Positions 15,278-23,432 of a stretch of DNA of 41,840 nucleotides are shown here, piece after piece. Positions within the stretch are counted from its first letter, which is position 1. Each line of letters starts with the position of its first letter. A program made the position numbers and the translations under genes. The stretch comes from an uncultured Ruminococcus sp. (GTDB lineage Bacteria; Bacillota; Clostridia; Oscillospirales; Acutalibacteraceae). The stretch is taken from assembly GCA_902801245.1 (NCBI GenBank), contig CADCHW010000032.1:1-41840 (forward strand), written 5' to 3'. The notes beneath the pieces are model-generated. The model was not told where the DNA came from. It did no database searches and was given only the letters and a program-made list of their open reading frames with translations.

Positions 15278-16330
15278 TTACACCTCGTACTTTTTAAGAG
15301 AAACTTCAACTATCTTATCGCAAAGCTCCTCGTAGCTGATTCCTACAGCCGCCGCTTCCTGTGGGATAAGACTTGCACTTGTCATACCGGGTAATGTATT
15401 TGCTTCAAGTGCATAGCTTTTTCCGTCGCTGTCAAGGAGAAAATCAACTCTGCCGTATGCTTCAAGCTGCAATGCGTTATATGCTTTCTCGGCTTCGTTC
15501 TGCAAGCGTTTTGTGGTTTCCTCGTCAAGCACAGCCGGGCAGACCTCTTCTGTCTTTCCGCTCTGATACTTATTAACGTAATCGTAAAAGCCCTCTTTGG
15601 GGATAATCTCAATAATAGGCAGAGCCTTTCCGTCAATTACGCCGATAGAAAACTCTCTTCCTTTTATGTACTGCTCTACAAGAACTTCTGTTTCATACAC
15701 AAAAGCTTCGTCCATAGCCTTTATAAAATCAGCCTTATTCTCCACTATGGAAACACCTACGCTGCTGCCGCCCGAGCAAGGCTTTACAACACAGGGGAAC
15801 ACATTCCATTTTGCAAGTTTGCCGTTATCTTTGTCTTCGGGTTTGAAACAGTCGCCCGAGGGTGTGCCTATACCGTGATTCAGGAAAATACTTTTTGTAA
15901 TTCCCTTATTCATAGCCACGGCACTGCCCAAATAACCGCTGCCCGTGTATTTAATGCCGAGCAAATCAAAAGTTGCCTGAAGCTTGCCGTTTTCGCCGTT
16001 GTCGCCGTGAAGTGCAAGGAAACAAATATCCGCATAGCGACATATTTCCTCAACGTGTTCACCGAGGAAACGGTCGGATTTATCTCTTCTCTGAGCCTTG
16101 ATTTTTTTGAGGTCGGGGATAATCTCACGAACTCCGAGATTTTCCGTAAAATCGTAACCCTCTTCAAAGAGGGATTTTATATCGCACTCGTCCTGCTCGT
16201 AGCCCATAAAGACATCTAGCAAAACAACCTTATGTCCACGCTTTCTCAATGCACCGGCAACCATAGTACCCGAAGTTATAGAAACATCTCTTTCCGTACT
16301 AAGACCGCCTGCAAGAACAACTATATTCAT
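15278..16330 (-). CDS. ddl: D-alanine–D-alanine ligase
   Basis: Ddl joins two D-Ala molecules using ATP; the product goes to MurF, encoded next. The 350-aa protein starts MNIVVLAGGLSTERDVSITSG and shows ALHGDNGENGKLQ, PCSGGSSVGVS, EQYIKGREFSIGV, the omega-loop FYDYVNKY and LEANTLPGMT near the end, all ATP-grasp Ddl motifs. The Tyr-containing omega-loop points to D-Ala-D-Ala rather than a vancomycin-resistance D-Lac or D-Ser ligase. The ATG at 16330 has GGAGG 8 bases upstream. Hairpins of the repeat family at 16364-16415 lie in its leader. Confidence 0.93.
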   Translation of the reverse strand: MNIVVLAGGLSTERDVSITSGTMVAGALRKRGHKVVLLDVFMGYEQDECDIKSLFEEGYDFTENLGVREIIPDLKKIKAQRRDKSDRFLGEHVEEICRYADICFLALHGDNGENGKLQATFDLLGIKYTGSGYLGSAVAMNKGITKSIFLNHGIGTPSGDCFKPEDKDNGKLAKWNVFPCVVKPCSGGSSVGVSIVENKADFIKAMDEAFVYETEVLVEQYIKGREFSIGVIDGKALPIIEIIPKEGFYDYVNKYQSGKTEEVCPAVLDEETTKRLQNEAEKAYNALQLEAYGRVDFLLDSDGKSYALEANTLPGMTSASLIPQEAAAVGISYEELCDKIVEVSLKKYEV

Positions 16331-16363
16331 AATAAAGCCTCCGTAAATTTGTATTGCCATTGC

Positions 16364-16415
16364 CATTTGGGCAACGTGAAGTGTGCCTTTCGGCACTTCA
16401 TTTGCACACTGTGCA
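16364..16415. repeat. Three small hairpins in the ddl leader
   Basis: Three stem-loops sit side by side: TGCC/GGCA, GAAGTGTGCC/GGCACTTC and TGCAC/GTGCA. The order, the CTTCATTTGCAC junction and the loop types resemble the hairpin string at 6364-6458, so both seem to belong to one dispersed repeat family. Confidence 0.55.
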
Positions 16416-16427
16416 TATTCTATTTTA

Positions 16428-17458
16428 CTACTTTTCTTCAAGTGTTACAATACTAAATTTCACATTTGTATCGATAATATATTTGGAATCTTTGTTTTTA
16501 TCGCCCTTATCCGTCCATTTGACGTTATTCTTAAAGGTTGAATAACTTTCCTCGTGACGAAGCGACACAGGCGAATTATGCGGAATTTTCACGTTAACGC
16601 TTCCCATTTCCGCCGTAATATTGACGTTACCGCCGATATGCTTAAACTCACAATTCAAAGTTGAAGTCTGTGAATCCGTTGTGATACCGCCTGAAATATT
16701 TTTGAGGTTCACCGTTGACGAGCTTGCGTTAAGTCTTGTATATGCCGAGCTTAACGTATCGATATTCATAGTCGAAGATGTCACCGAAAAATTAATGCCC
16801 CCTCTTGATTCTATACTTTCCGCATTAAGCGTAGTTCCGCTGAGTTCAAAGATAAATTCGCCGCCTGTGAGTTCTCCTTGAGTTCTCCTGTTTTCACGGT
16901 TGAACCGAGAAGATTAAATGAAAAATCCATTGAACTTTCAAGACTGCAAATGTCAACAGCCGTCCCGCTGCCGTTTATTGAATAGCCCCCCTTGTAGTTT
17001 TCGGGGATTTCAACCGTAAGCACAACGTCACGGCTTCCAACACCGCCGTTACTGTCCGCCCACGTTGTAAGAACTTTGAGCGAGCCGTTTTTTACTGCCG
17101 TGCGGAGGAAAATTTTATTGTTGAGCTTCTTCGGGTAATCGAGAGAAATTTTCATATCGTCCGCATTTGTAGGCTTAAACTCAACGGAACAACCCTCTGC
17201 ATATATTTCAAGAGTATGGAACTCATTGAGCGGATATGTGACGTTTTTATCTGAGGTGTATTTTTCACCCTCGGAAAATTCGGGTATTTCCGCTTGTTCA
17301 AAGACAACCTTTTTTTCGCTGAAATTCAGGTTCTCTTGCAGAATATCGTAAATCTGACCCATATTCACTTCACCCTTGTCAATCATAACACCGCCTGCAA
17401 TTGCAAAAATCAAACCAACCGTCAGAGAGATATAAAAGAGCATTGATATTTTTTTCAT
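16428..17458 (-). pseudogene. DUF4097-type membrane-anchored beta-helix protein, frameshifted
   Basis: The 5' part (ATG at 17458) encodes a membrane anchor (residues 7-27) and a beta-rich region with TLEIYAEGCSVEF and VLTVEIPENYKGGYSINGSG, the look of DUF4097 adhesin-like proteins. The frame breaks after about residue 192 at a perfect 11-bp tandem duplication (unit TGAGTTCTCCT on the + strand, 16868-16878 and 16879-16889). Deleting one unit joins ...TVKTGEL to TGGEFIFELSGTTLNAE and the remaining frame to 16428, ending in VKFSIVTLEEK. The whole protein would have about 340 residues. It follows the DUF1700 gene by 6 bp; the two families are usually found together in operons controlled by a PadR regulator. 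No PadR gene is seen here. Confidence 0.75.
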
Positions 17459-17464
17459 ATGTCA

Positions 17465-18028
17465 TTACCTCTCCTTTGGTTTGTTACTGAGAATACGGCT
17501 CATAAATTTCGGGAAAATCTTGACTGCGTTAATCGAAAGTTTTAACGTTATCATAAACAGCATTACAAATGCAAACGTCAAGCAAACCGCACCGACACCC
17601 AGAAAAATAAATCCCATATTGAGAGAAGCCGACACGAACGACACAACCACACCCAACGTACAAGCCATACACAATGCCAATATTACCGCAAGCAAGGCAA
17701 TTCCCAGAACAACCGCAAGCACCTCATAAACACCGCACACGGGAACAAGCAAAATAAACTTAATCACACTTGAAGCGGTTTTATTTCCCTTTGGATTGGA
17801 CGTGAGAACGGAATCTACACCGTCAATGGGAATAGGATTTCCGCTTTTGTACCGTCGGGCAATCTCACCGGGGGATTTTAAGGAATTAACGATTCTCTCC
17901 TCGCTCATACCTTTGTTAAGTCTGTCTTCAAAGTACCGGGTGTAGTCGTTTGTAAGAACTAATTTTTCTTCGTCGGGAATACCGTCAAGGGCAATCATTA
18001 GGTCGTACATAAACTGTGCCTGCGTCAT
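17465..18028 (-). CDS. DUF1700 (HAAS domain) membrane protein
   Basis: A 187-aa protein. Residues 1-65 form the HAAS/DUF1700 helical domain (YDLMIALDGIPDEEKLVLTNDYTRYFEDRL, then SLKSPGEIARRYK); the rest has about four hydrophobic segments (residues 89-125, 128-150, 150-172). Such proteins are thought to act in signalling with a PadR-type regulator and a DUF4097 partner, but the mechanism is unknown. Its ATG overlaps the TGA of the HAD gene (ATGA), so translation is coupled. Both neighbours in this operon are broken, so its present use is doubtful. Confidence 0.8.
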   Translation of the reverse strand: MTQAQFMYDLMIALDGIPDEEKLVLTNDYTRYFEDRLNKGMSEERIVNSLKSPGEIARRYKSGNPIPIDGVDSVLTSNPKGNKTASSVIKFILLVPVCGVYEVLAVVLGIALLAVILALCMACTLGVVVSFVSASLNMGFIFLGVGAVCLTFAFVMLFMITLKLSINAVKIFPKFMSRILSNKPKER

Positions 18029-18724
18029 ATCAGATAATCCCTCATTTTCAAAGTATCTCCGTCGGGGATAAAGTAGGTCGCACCCGAGTTCGGGTCGATT
18101 TCGGGAGAAATATTCGTGTGAATGTAGAGTGTATCAAGACCAACATTCAAACCGCCTTTAATGTCGGCTGTTGGGTCGTTGCCTACCATTATTGTTTCCT
18201 TTGGGTCGAGGTTATAGCGGTCGAGCAATACAGCACTCCTCGTCCGAGGAAATAACAATGCCATCGAACTTGTCACGTATTCCGAGAATACCAAGCTCGT
18301 CCCAAGTAAAGGCACGCTGTGCGTTTGTAAGAAGATAGACGTTTCCACCGTTACTTTTGAGGTCGTCAAGAAGCTCGGTAATGCCGTCATAAAGCCTTAT
18401 ATATTCACGTGAGGCACGTCTGAAAAACAGAGCCGTATCGGCAACTGTTTCATCTGTTACGGAAACGCCCTTATCGGTGTATAGCTTTTTAAAGACCTTT
18501 TCGATTTTGATATCTATATATTTATATTCGGGGTGAGCGGAATGTATAACATTCTTTTCGTCGTCCACAAGCTTACAGTAGTTTTTTTGAAGTTCCTCGG
18601 CGGTGTAGTCCGCACCGTGGGAGGAATAATATTCGGCTGTTTTCTCCCAAAGGGAAATGTCGCTTTCGTCCGTGTGGATATCGGCGAGTGTGCCGTACAG
18701 GTCGAACATATAGTTTTTGTACAT
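18025..18724 (-). pseudogene. HAD family hydrolase (YjjG-like), internal deletion
   Basis: The gene begins as a HAD phosphatase: FDLYGTLADIHTDE (motif I, with both Asp) and a cap domain, then VYLLTNAQ (motif II). After DGIVISSDEE the frame runs into a stop at about 18221. In a second frame the protein resumes with SAVLLDRYNLDPKETIMVGNDPTADIKGG (motif IV) to the end at 18025. The missing piece is the region of motif III, where a conserved Lys (KPDPXXF) is expected, so a short out-of-frame deletion at about 18235-18245 removed it. The scar lies in a small palindrome CCTCG-TC-CGAGG. Loss of the Lys predicts an inactive enzyme even if frames were rejoined. Confidence 0.75.
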
Positions 18725-18864
18725 TAAAAATCACCTCTTGAATTTTGTTTTATAATGTAGAAACATCACTGTATATATTATATAATGTTGTGGGAGTAAA
18801 GTCAATTGGTTGATTCGGGGAAATAAAATAAAACGACGCTTTTATTAAAATCAAAATAAACAAA

Positions 18865-19683
18865 TCACTTTGTAACCGTAATTACATAGCGATTTTCATA
18901 TTCGCCAAAATCAGATGAATAATCATATTTGAAATTATCATGAAAAGCAAATTTAATTTCACAAGTCTTGTACGAATTAATAATTTCATCGGGAACAGAG
19001 GCCAAAATATAATAGTCCGCTGATGTTAAAGGCTTCATATAGTCCCCGTAAAAATCACCATCGCCGTCATCAACAGCAACGTAACCGTTATATTCATACT
19101 TATCATCAAACTTGAATTTAACATACATCTCGTCGGCAGAATATGCAGAACCGAAAACGTTTTTTATCGTTCCTTTGATATACAAATACTGCTCATCTTC
19201 TTTATCGCCATAACCACTCAGAAAATAATTAGTTCCGTCATCTCTCGGATATAATTCCTGTCCAACCGACGCACTGTCGATAGTCATCTGTACAAAATCA
19301 TTTTCGATTTTATCGCCTGCATTAACAGTTGTAAAATCTATTTCGGATTCCTGCGATTCATTTTGTGAACTCTCGGCTGCATTGCCAACCTTGTTCACCT
19401 TTGACTCAACCTGCGAATTTTCTTCCTGCTTACTCTCTTCCGTTTTGCTTTCCTCTGCCGAAGAACTCTCTTCCGATTCCTCCGCTGCGGACGAACTCTC
19501 CTCCTCGGAGCTTACAGCTCCCTCCGGAACAACGGTATCAGCAGCATTATTTTGAACTGCTTCGGAAGATACAACGGAACTTTCCTGTGTTTCTTCAACA
19601 TAACTTGTTGATTCCTTACTTCCGCAACCTGCAAAGCACGTTGAAAGTACAAGTGCCGCTGCGATTAAACTTCTTTTTTTCAT
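18865..19683 (-). CDS. Lipoprotein with Ser/Glu-rich linker
   Basis: A 272-aa secreted lipoprotein. The signal peptide ends in a lipobox, CFAGC (Cys 20). Residues 21-115 are almost only Ser, Glu, Ala and Gln, a flexible wall-spanning spacer. The C-terminal ~150 residues (TTVNAGDKIENDFVQMTIDSA, EQYLYIKGTIKN) resemble DUF4352/TRF2-like immunoglobulin-fold domains common in Gram-positive lipoproteins; the function is unknown. It is the last gene of the zinc-ribbon operon, 12 bp after the previous one, with AGGAGG before the ATG. Confidence 0.8.
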   Translation of the reverse strand: MKKRSLIAAALVLSTCFAGCGSKESTSYVEETQESSVVSSEAVQNNAADTVVPEGAVSSEEESSSAAEESEESSSAEESKTEESKQEENSQVESKVNKVGNAAESSQNESQESEIDFTTVNAGDKIENDFVQMTIDSASVGQELYPRDDGTNYFLSGYGDKEDEQYLYIKGTIKNVFGSAYSADEMYVKFKFDDKYEYNGYVAVDDGDGDFYGDYMKPLTSADYYILASVPDEIINSYKTCEIKFAFHDNFKYDYSSDFGEYENRYVITVTK

Positions 19684-19695
19684 TTAAAAATCCTC

Positions 19696-20037
19696 CTATA
19701 ACTTATCATACACAACCCATTCTTCCGAAGCGTCGGAATTTGTAAGAGCCGGTTCAAAAGTCATTCTGTTTTCTTCTTCGTTGAAAACAACATTTACCTC
19801 AACTTCCAAGCCGTTACTGTAAGTAAAGGCAATCGTTTTGCTGTCAATTACTTCATAATCAAAACGAGCAATCGTCTGCTTTGGAAAATAAATACTGTAT
19901 GTATCAATTGTATAATTAACGTAATTGTTATAAAAATCCAATCCCAAAGTATAAATTGAACCGTCATCTATTTCGTGTCTTTTCCAATCATTATATTTCA
20001 AAATATACTGTATATGCTCAACTTTTTTCTTTTCCAT
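19696..20037 (-). CDS. Hypothetical protein, 113 aa
   Basis: I do not recognise a family. The protein is soluble, without a signal peptide or membrane segment, rich in Tyr, Asn and Asp, and appears beta-rich (SIYTLGLDFYNNYVNYTIDTYSIYFP, SKTIAFTYSNGLEVEVNVVF). The pattern of short strands could be a lipocalin-like or DUF-type beta sandwich. Its start overlaps the end of the upstream membrane protein gene by 20 bp and it sits inside a conserved-looking operon, so the frame is likely real. Confidence 0.65.
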   Translation of the reverse strand: MEKKKVEHIQYILKYNDWKRHEIDDGSIYTLGLDFYNNYVNYTIDTYSIYFPKQTIARFDYEVIDSKTIAFTYSNGLEVEVNVVFNEEENRMTFEPALTNSDASEEWVVYDKL

Positions 20038-20350
20038 ATCGGAAACCGCCTACAGCACAAACCAAAACCAAAATAACAGCTACTAATCCAAATCCTTTTC
20101 CCTTACTTTGGGTTTGCACAGATGACTGTGTATACTCGGAATTAAAGTTATCTCCCTGCCTTGCTTTCAAATTCGGCAATGACATAACGGTTATCATATA
20201 GGGAATGCCCAAAAATAAACAAACCGCCGCACTTATACTTTCGTGACCCTTTTCGTGTGCAGTCTTTGCAGTTTCAAAAGCCGCCGCAATATAGCCGATT
20301 ACCGCAACAATACACAAGCCTGTAACAACAAATGATAAAACTATGTCCAT
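20018..20350 (-). CDS. Small membrane protein with GHE-PYM motif
   Basis: A 110-aa protein with an N-terminal membrane helix (3-24), a second hydrophobic stretch (39-57) and a third near the C-terminus (87-104). The middle reads AKTAHEKGHESISAAVCLFLGIPYM and SLPNLKARQ, which is nearly the same as a segment in the zinc-ribbon protein encoded just upstream. The two are paralogues; this one has lost or never had the zinc ribbons. Function unknown. GGAGGTG precedes the ATG. Confidence 0.7.
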   Translation of the reverse strand: MDIVLSFVVTGLCIVAVIGYIAAAFETAKTAHEKGHESISAAVCLFLGIPYMITVMSLPNLKARQGDNFNSEYTQSSVQTQSKGKGFGLVAVILVLVCAVGGFRYGKEKS

Positions 20351-20383
20351 ACATTCACCTCCGTAAACACTCTCCGCAATAAA

Positions 20384-20938
20384 TTACAGAGGTTTTTTAA
20401 TTCCGCATTTTGAACAAGTAATTCTGTTTATTAGGTTTGAACAACCGCATTCGGGGCAAGTCCAGCCGCCTACCGCAGAATTTTTTTCGTAACTGCCGTA
20501 TCCGCATTTTTGGCAACCTTTATGAGTGCCGGTATTAATCCATTTGCATTCGGGGCAAATCCATTGTTCAAGATTTGATTCTCCGTTCTTGGACGGTCTG
20601 TTGGTTTTTGGGTTTGAGGTATTGTTATATCCGACATTTGCTGTACTGCTTGAGTTGTATGTATTTGTAGCGGAACTGTTCGTAACAGAGGGATTATTTA
20701 CAACAGATGTATTGTCAAAAATGTTTTTCGTTTCGGCTTTTCTTGCTTTCAAATCGGGCAATGAAGCAACATATATCATATACGGCAAGCCAAAGAAAAA
20801 CAAAACGATACTGCTCACTTGTTCGTGACCCTTATCTTTTGCAATCTTAGGTATTTCCGCACATGCCACAAAATAACCCACAATCTGAATAATACTCACA
20901 ATTGTTATAACTACCGACCATTTTCCCAAATCTAACAT
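20384..20938 (-). CDS. Membrane protein with two C-terminal zinc ribbons
   Basis: A 184-aa protein. Residues 1-70 hold a membrane helix and the segment AKDKGHEQVSSIVLFFFGLPYM...SLPDLKARK, shared with the next protein in the operon. A Ser/Asn/Thr linker (75-120) leads to two four-Cys zinc ribbons (CPECKWINTGTHKGCQKCG and CPECGCSNLINRITCSKCG), similar to RanBP2-type or rubredoxin-like knuckles. Such ribbons often bind RNA or protein. Function unknown. AAGGAG precedes the ATG. Confidence 0.75.
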   Translation of the reverse strand: MLDLGKWSVVITIVSIIQIVGYFVACAEIPKIAKDKGHEQVSSIVLFFFGLPYMIYVASLPDLKARKAETKNIFDNTSVVNNPSVTNSSATNTYNSSSTANVGYNNTSNPKTNRPSKNGESNLEQWICPECKWINTGTHKGCQKCGYGSYEKNSAVGGWTCPECGCSNLINRITCSKCGIKKPL

Positions 20939-20949
20939 TAAAGTTCTCC

Positions 20950-21651
20950 TTATAATGACATTACATTATCATATTTATTTTCTATTTTGTCACATACAAA
21001 AAAATAAAGTGCATAGATTAATAAAACAATGGGTACAACGGATAAATCCAAAGTCCCCGAGCCTAAAAAAAATCTAAATATATTTGTAATTAAATACAAA
21101 ATTACTATCTTTGATATTCTGCCATAAATTATTTTATTTTTAAAAACCATAATTAAAGCAAAAATTAGAGAACATATTAAAGACACATAACCGACTAACC
21201 ATAAAGATGTTGAAAATGAAAATAATAATGAAAATAATACTCTACCATTAACTCCAAGTAAAGGTACTGTATCTTTTACACAACTTACAACTGTATAAGC
21301 TGTATAAACAGTAAGTGCTGCCTTTAAAGGAATATCCTTTTTTATGTTCATAAATATAAAAACCATAGCCAGCATAGTCAAATTGATTAATTGAAGTATA
21401 TAATATTCGCTATATTCATATTCATACGAATAAATCAAATTAAGCAATGAATCAATTAATCCAATCACAATAAATATTATTGATATAATTGAAAGTATTT
21501 TTACAACTTTCAATCGATCAATTTCTCTTTTTGATTTTGAAGTAACTCCATTAACGGGAACTTCTATAACACAGCCACATTCGGGACAAACTTTTGCACC
21601 CATATAGTCAATTATTTTTTCGGCTTTACCACCACAAACAGGACAATACAT
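20950..21651 (-). CDS. Zinc-ribbon polytopic membrane protein
   Basis: A 233-aa protein with an N-terminal four-Cys zinc ribbon (CPVCGGKAEKIIDYMGAKVCPECG, residues 3-26), a basic stretch, and about six hydrophobic segments from residue 48 on. The DNA is more AT-rich than the neighbouring genes. The domain architecture (zinc ribbon on a membrane protein) is common in Clostridia and usually unassigned. It lies 11 bp before the next gene of the operon. Confidence 0.72.
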   Translation of the reverse strand: MYCPVCGGKAEKIIDYMGAKVCPECGCVIEVPVNGVTSKSKREIDRLKVVKILSIISIIFIVIGLIDSLLNLIYSYEYEYSEYYILQLINLTMLAMVFIFMNIKKDIPLKAALTVYTAYTVVSCVKDTVPLLGVNGRVLFSLLFSFSTSLWLVGYVSLICSLIFALIMVFKNKIIYGRISKIVILYLITNIFRFFLGSGTLDLSVVPIVLLIYALYFFVCDKIENKYDNVMSL

Positions 21652-21672
21652 ATCACTAATATCTCCATTTCA

Positions 21673-21975
21673 CTATATATTAATATATGAATAGCTGATA
21701 AAAATTACTGCAAAGCAAATAAGCCAAGTAATTACGGAATACTTAATGCATTTTTTACCTACAATCTCAGACCCTTCGGAGCATTTTATTATGCCTATGA
21801 TTATCCCTGCAATAGGTATTAATATACATACCGCAATAAGCCAACCCGGCACAACATCATCTGCCAAACCTTCGCTTGATTTTGAGGGATTTACTGAAAC
21901 GCCTGTAGGTACTCCGCAATTTACGCAAATCACAGCTTTATCATTAATTTCCTTACCGCAATTTTTACAATACAT
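21673..21975 (-). CDS. Zinc-ribbon membrane protein, 100 aa
   Basis: Starts MYCKNCGKEINDKAVICVNCG, a classic double-CXXC zinc ribbon of the YIR/zinc_ribbon_2 kind, followed by a short linker and two membrane helices (about residues 43-64 and 79-97). The ATG at 21975 has AAAGGGTGAG upstream and puts the ribbon at the N-terminus; an ATG 27 bases earlier is less likely. First gene of the operon, about 20 bp before the next. Function unknown. Confidence 0.75.
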   Translation of the reverse strand: MYCKNCGKEINDKAVICVNCGVPTGVSVNPSKSSEGLADDVVPGWLIAVCILIPIAGIIIGIIKCSEGSEIVGKKCIKYSVITWLICFAVIFISYSYINI

Positions 21976-22028
21976 AAAACTCACCCTTTCTCTATTTAGC
22001 ATAATGTAACAAATCTTACTTTATACAT

Positions 22029-22058
22029 ATTTTACCATAAGCCATATGTTCTTGTCAA
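22029..22058 (-). promoter_or_regulatory. Promoter of the zinc-ribbon operon
   Basis: On the - strand TTGACA (22053-22058) and TAAAAT (22029-22034) are 18 bp apart, upstream of the first zinc-ribbon gene. The rest of the 22060-22404 gap is very AT-rich; it holds only a dyad ACTGTCGAT/ATCGACAGT (22106-22144) followed by six T on the + strand, which looks like a terminator without an obvious gene. Confidence 0.5.
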
Positions 22059-22404
22059 TAGTTTTTTAATATTTTTCTATATAAAAATTATAAAATTTAA
22101 GTTTTACTGTCGATATTAATGTAACAAATAATACCATCGACAGTTTTTTCATCATTTACAAAGAAAATCATAATTACTCATTAACGCATTAAATAATCTA
22201 ATAAGTTAATAACAAGCAATAAAATATATAAATAAAATCCGACGTAAAAAATAAAATCAGGATATTCAAAAGCACACATCGTATATATCTATTTTAGTGT
22301 TTATTACTCTAAAAGTCAAGTCTTTTATCAAAATTTATTATAATTTTTTTATACTACCTACGAAATTCGTGTAAAAATAAAAAATTATAAAGGAATAACA
22401 CACT

Positions 22405-22629
22405 ATGACATACTATCAAAGAATCCGCAACATCAGAGAAGACCGCAATCTCACACAACAAAAAATCGCCGACTTACTGCACATCGGTCAAAGAACGTAC
22501 TCCGACTACGAAAGCGGTCGGACGAGAATACCCGTTGACAGTATTCTTATTCTTGCGAAATTTTATAATCTGTCAATGGATTATATGACAGGGGCAAGCA
22601 ATGTTGAAACTCCCTATCCCACACGCTGA
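22405..22629 (+). CDS. XRE family helix-turn-helix regulator
   Basis: A 74-aa Cro/C1-type DNA-binding protein: RIRNIREDRNLTQQKIADLLHIGQRTYSDYESGRTRIPVDSILILAKFYNLSMDYM covers the five-helix domain (in pieces: helix-turn-helix about residues 17-38). No effector domain. AAGGA lies upstream. It stands alone on the + strand between - strand genes; the target is unknown. Confidence 0.85.
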   Translation: MTYYQRIRNIREDRNLTQQKIADLLHIGQRTYSDYESGRTRIPVDSILILAKFYNLSMDYMTGASNVETPYPTR

Positions 22630-22735
22630 AATACTTTTCACTATTCCCTCTTCACTTAAATTCTAACCCATTAAACAAACTTTCGTATAACAAATAAACT
22701 TCCGCCTGTCATAATTACGCATTACGAATTACGCA

Positions 22736-22966
22736 TTACGCATTATTATTGTTGTTTGCAAGGAAATTGTCGATTATACCGATTGCTTCGTGCTGATTTT
22801 CCGAAACGTCCTTAAGCACCGACTGTGTAATTTTTATCAAGGACGGTGCTGTTTTTTCGATATCCTCGCCTGAACATCTGGAAAATGTGTCGAGAACGTT
22901 CAAGAAAGCGTTCACGCTTTCCTCCGCAGTGAGAAGTTTATCCATAGCGTTGTAAAGATTTTTCAT
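22736..22966 (-). CDS. Small helical hypothetical protein, 76 aa
   Basis: I do not recognise a family. The protein is helical throughout (NLYNAMDKLLTAEESVNAFLNVLDTF, SLIKITQSVLKDVSE) and ends in an Asn run (NNNNNA). AAAGGAG lies 7 bases before the ATG at 22966, which makes it a believable gene. The stop codon and last codons are made by a GCGTAAT-type short repeat that follows. Confidence 0.6.
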   Translation of the reverse strand: MKNLYNAMDKLLTAEESVNAFLNVLDTFSRCSGEDIEKTAPSLIKITQSVLKDVSENQHEAIGIIDNFLANNNNNA

Positions 22967-23035
22967 ATTATTTCTCCTTTCGGCGGACAACGTCCGCAGG
23001 AATTAGGTCGTACATTTTTATTTACTCTTCTCTCG

Positions 23036-23256
23036 ACCGGCAATTCGCTACGCTGTTGCCTTTGTTGGTTTGCGTCGGAAGATAGTATTTTTATGTGCGT
23101 GTTTTATTTTTGTTTTCTTTGATAGTTCGTTTAGTTTCGCTGAGGGGAGTTTATTTTTCTACAATAATTTGTTTCGTCAGCGACAAGGGCTCTGCCCTTG
23201 ACCCGCAAGCTTTGAAAAGCTTGACCAAACTTTAACAAGCTTCGCCTCCTCACAAC
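23036..23256. repeat. Dispersed ~220-bp repeat, copy 2 (inverted)
   Basis: Reverse-complement copy of 11301-11516. Its central stem is CAAGGGC-AGA-GCCCTTG, where copy 1 has GCAGGGGC-AGA-GCCCCGC, so both arms changed together. Immediately beside it, at 22982-23001, is the short palindromic repeat GCGGACAACGTCCGC, also found at 39622-39636. The rest of the 22967-23432 gap holds the terminator at 23334-23374. Confidence 0.8.
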
Positions 23257-23333
23257 TTTAATTATAAACAATAACCTCTTAAAAGTAAAAAATTTTTCAA
23301 AAAACAACTTGTCAAATTTTACTCAAAAAATGA

Positions 23334-23374
23334 AAATCCCGAAAAGTCCGATTAAATCAGGCTTTTCGGGATTT
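23334..23374 (-). terminator. Terminator of the phosphoesterase gene
   Basis: A 13-bp stem (AAATCCCGAAAAG at 23334-23346 and CTTTTCGGGATTT at 23362-23374) followed on the - strand by TTCATTTTTTG. Confidence 0.75.
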
Positions 23375-23432
23375 CTCCAAAATATTAACAAAAAATTTAC
23401 AATTTTATCTGATAAAATGCGTTGGAGTTCAC

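Noticed and set aside
22106-22150. Terminator for an unannotated + strand gene
   Set aside because: The dyad and T-run are there, but no reading frame or promoter precedes it on the + strand; kept only as a note in the operon promoter entry.
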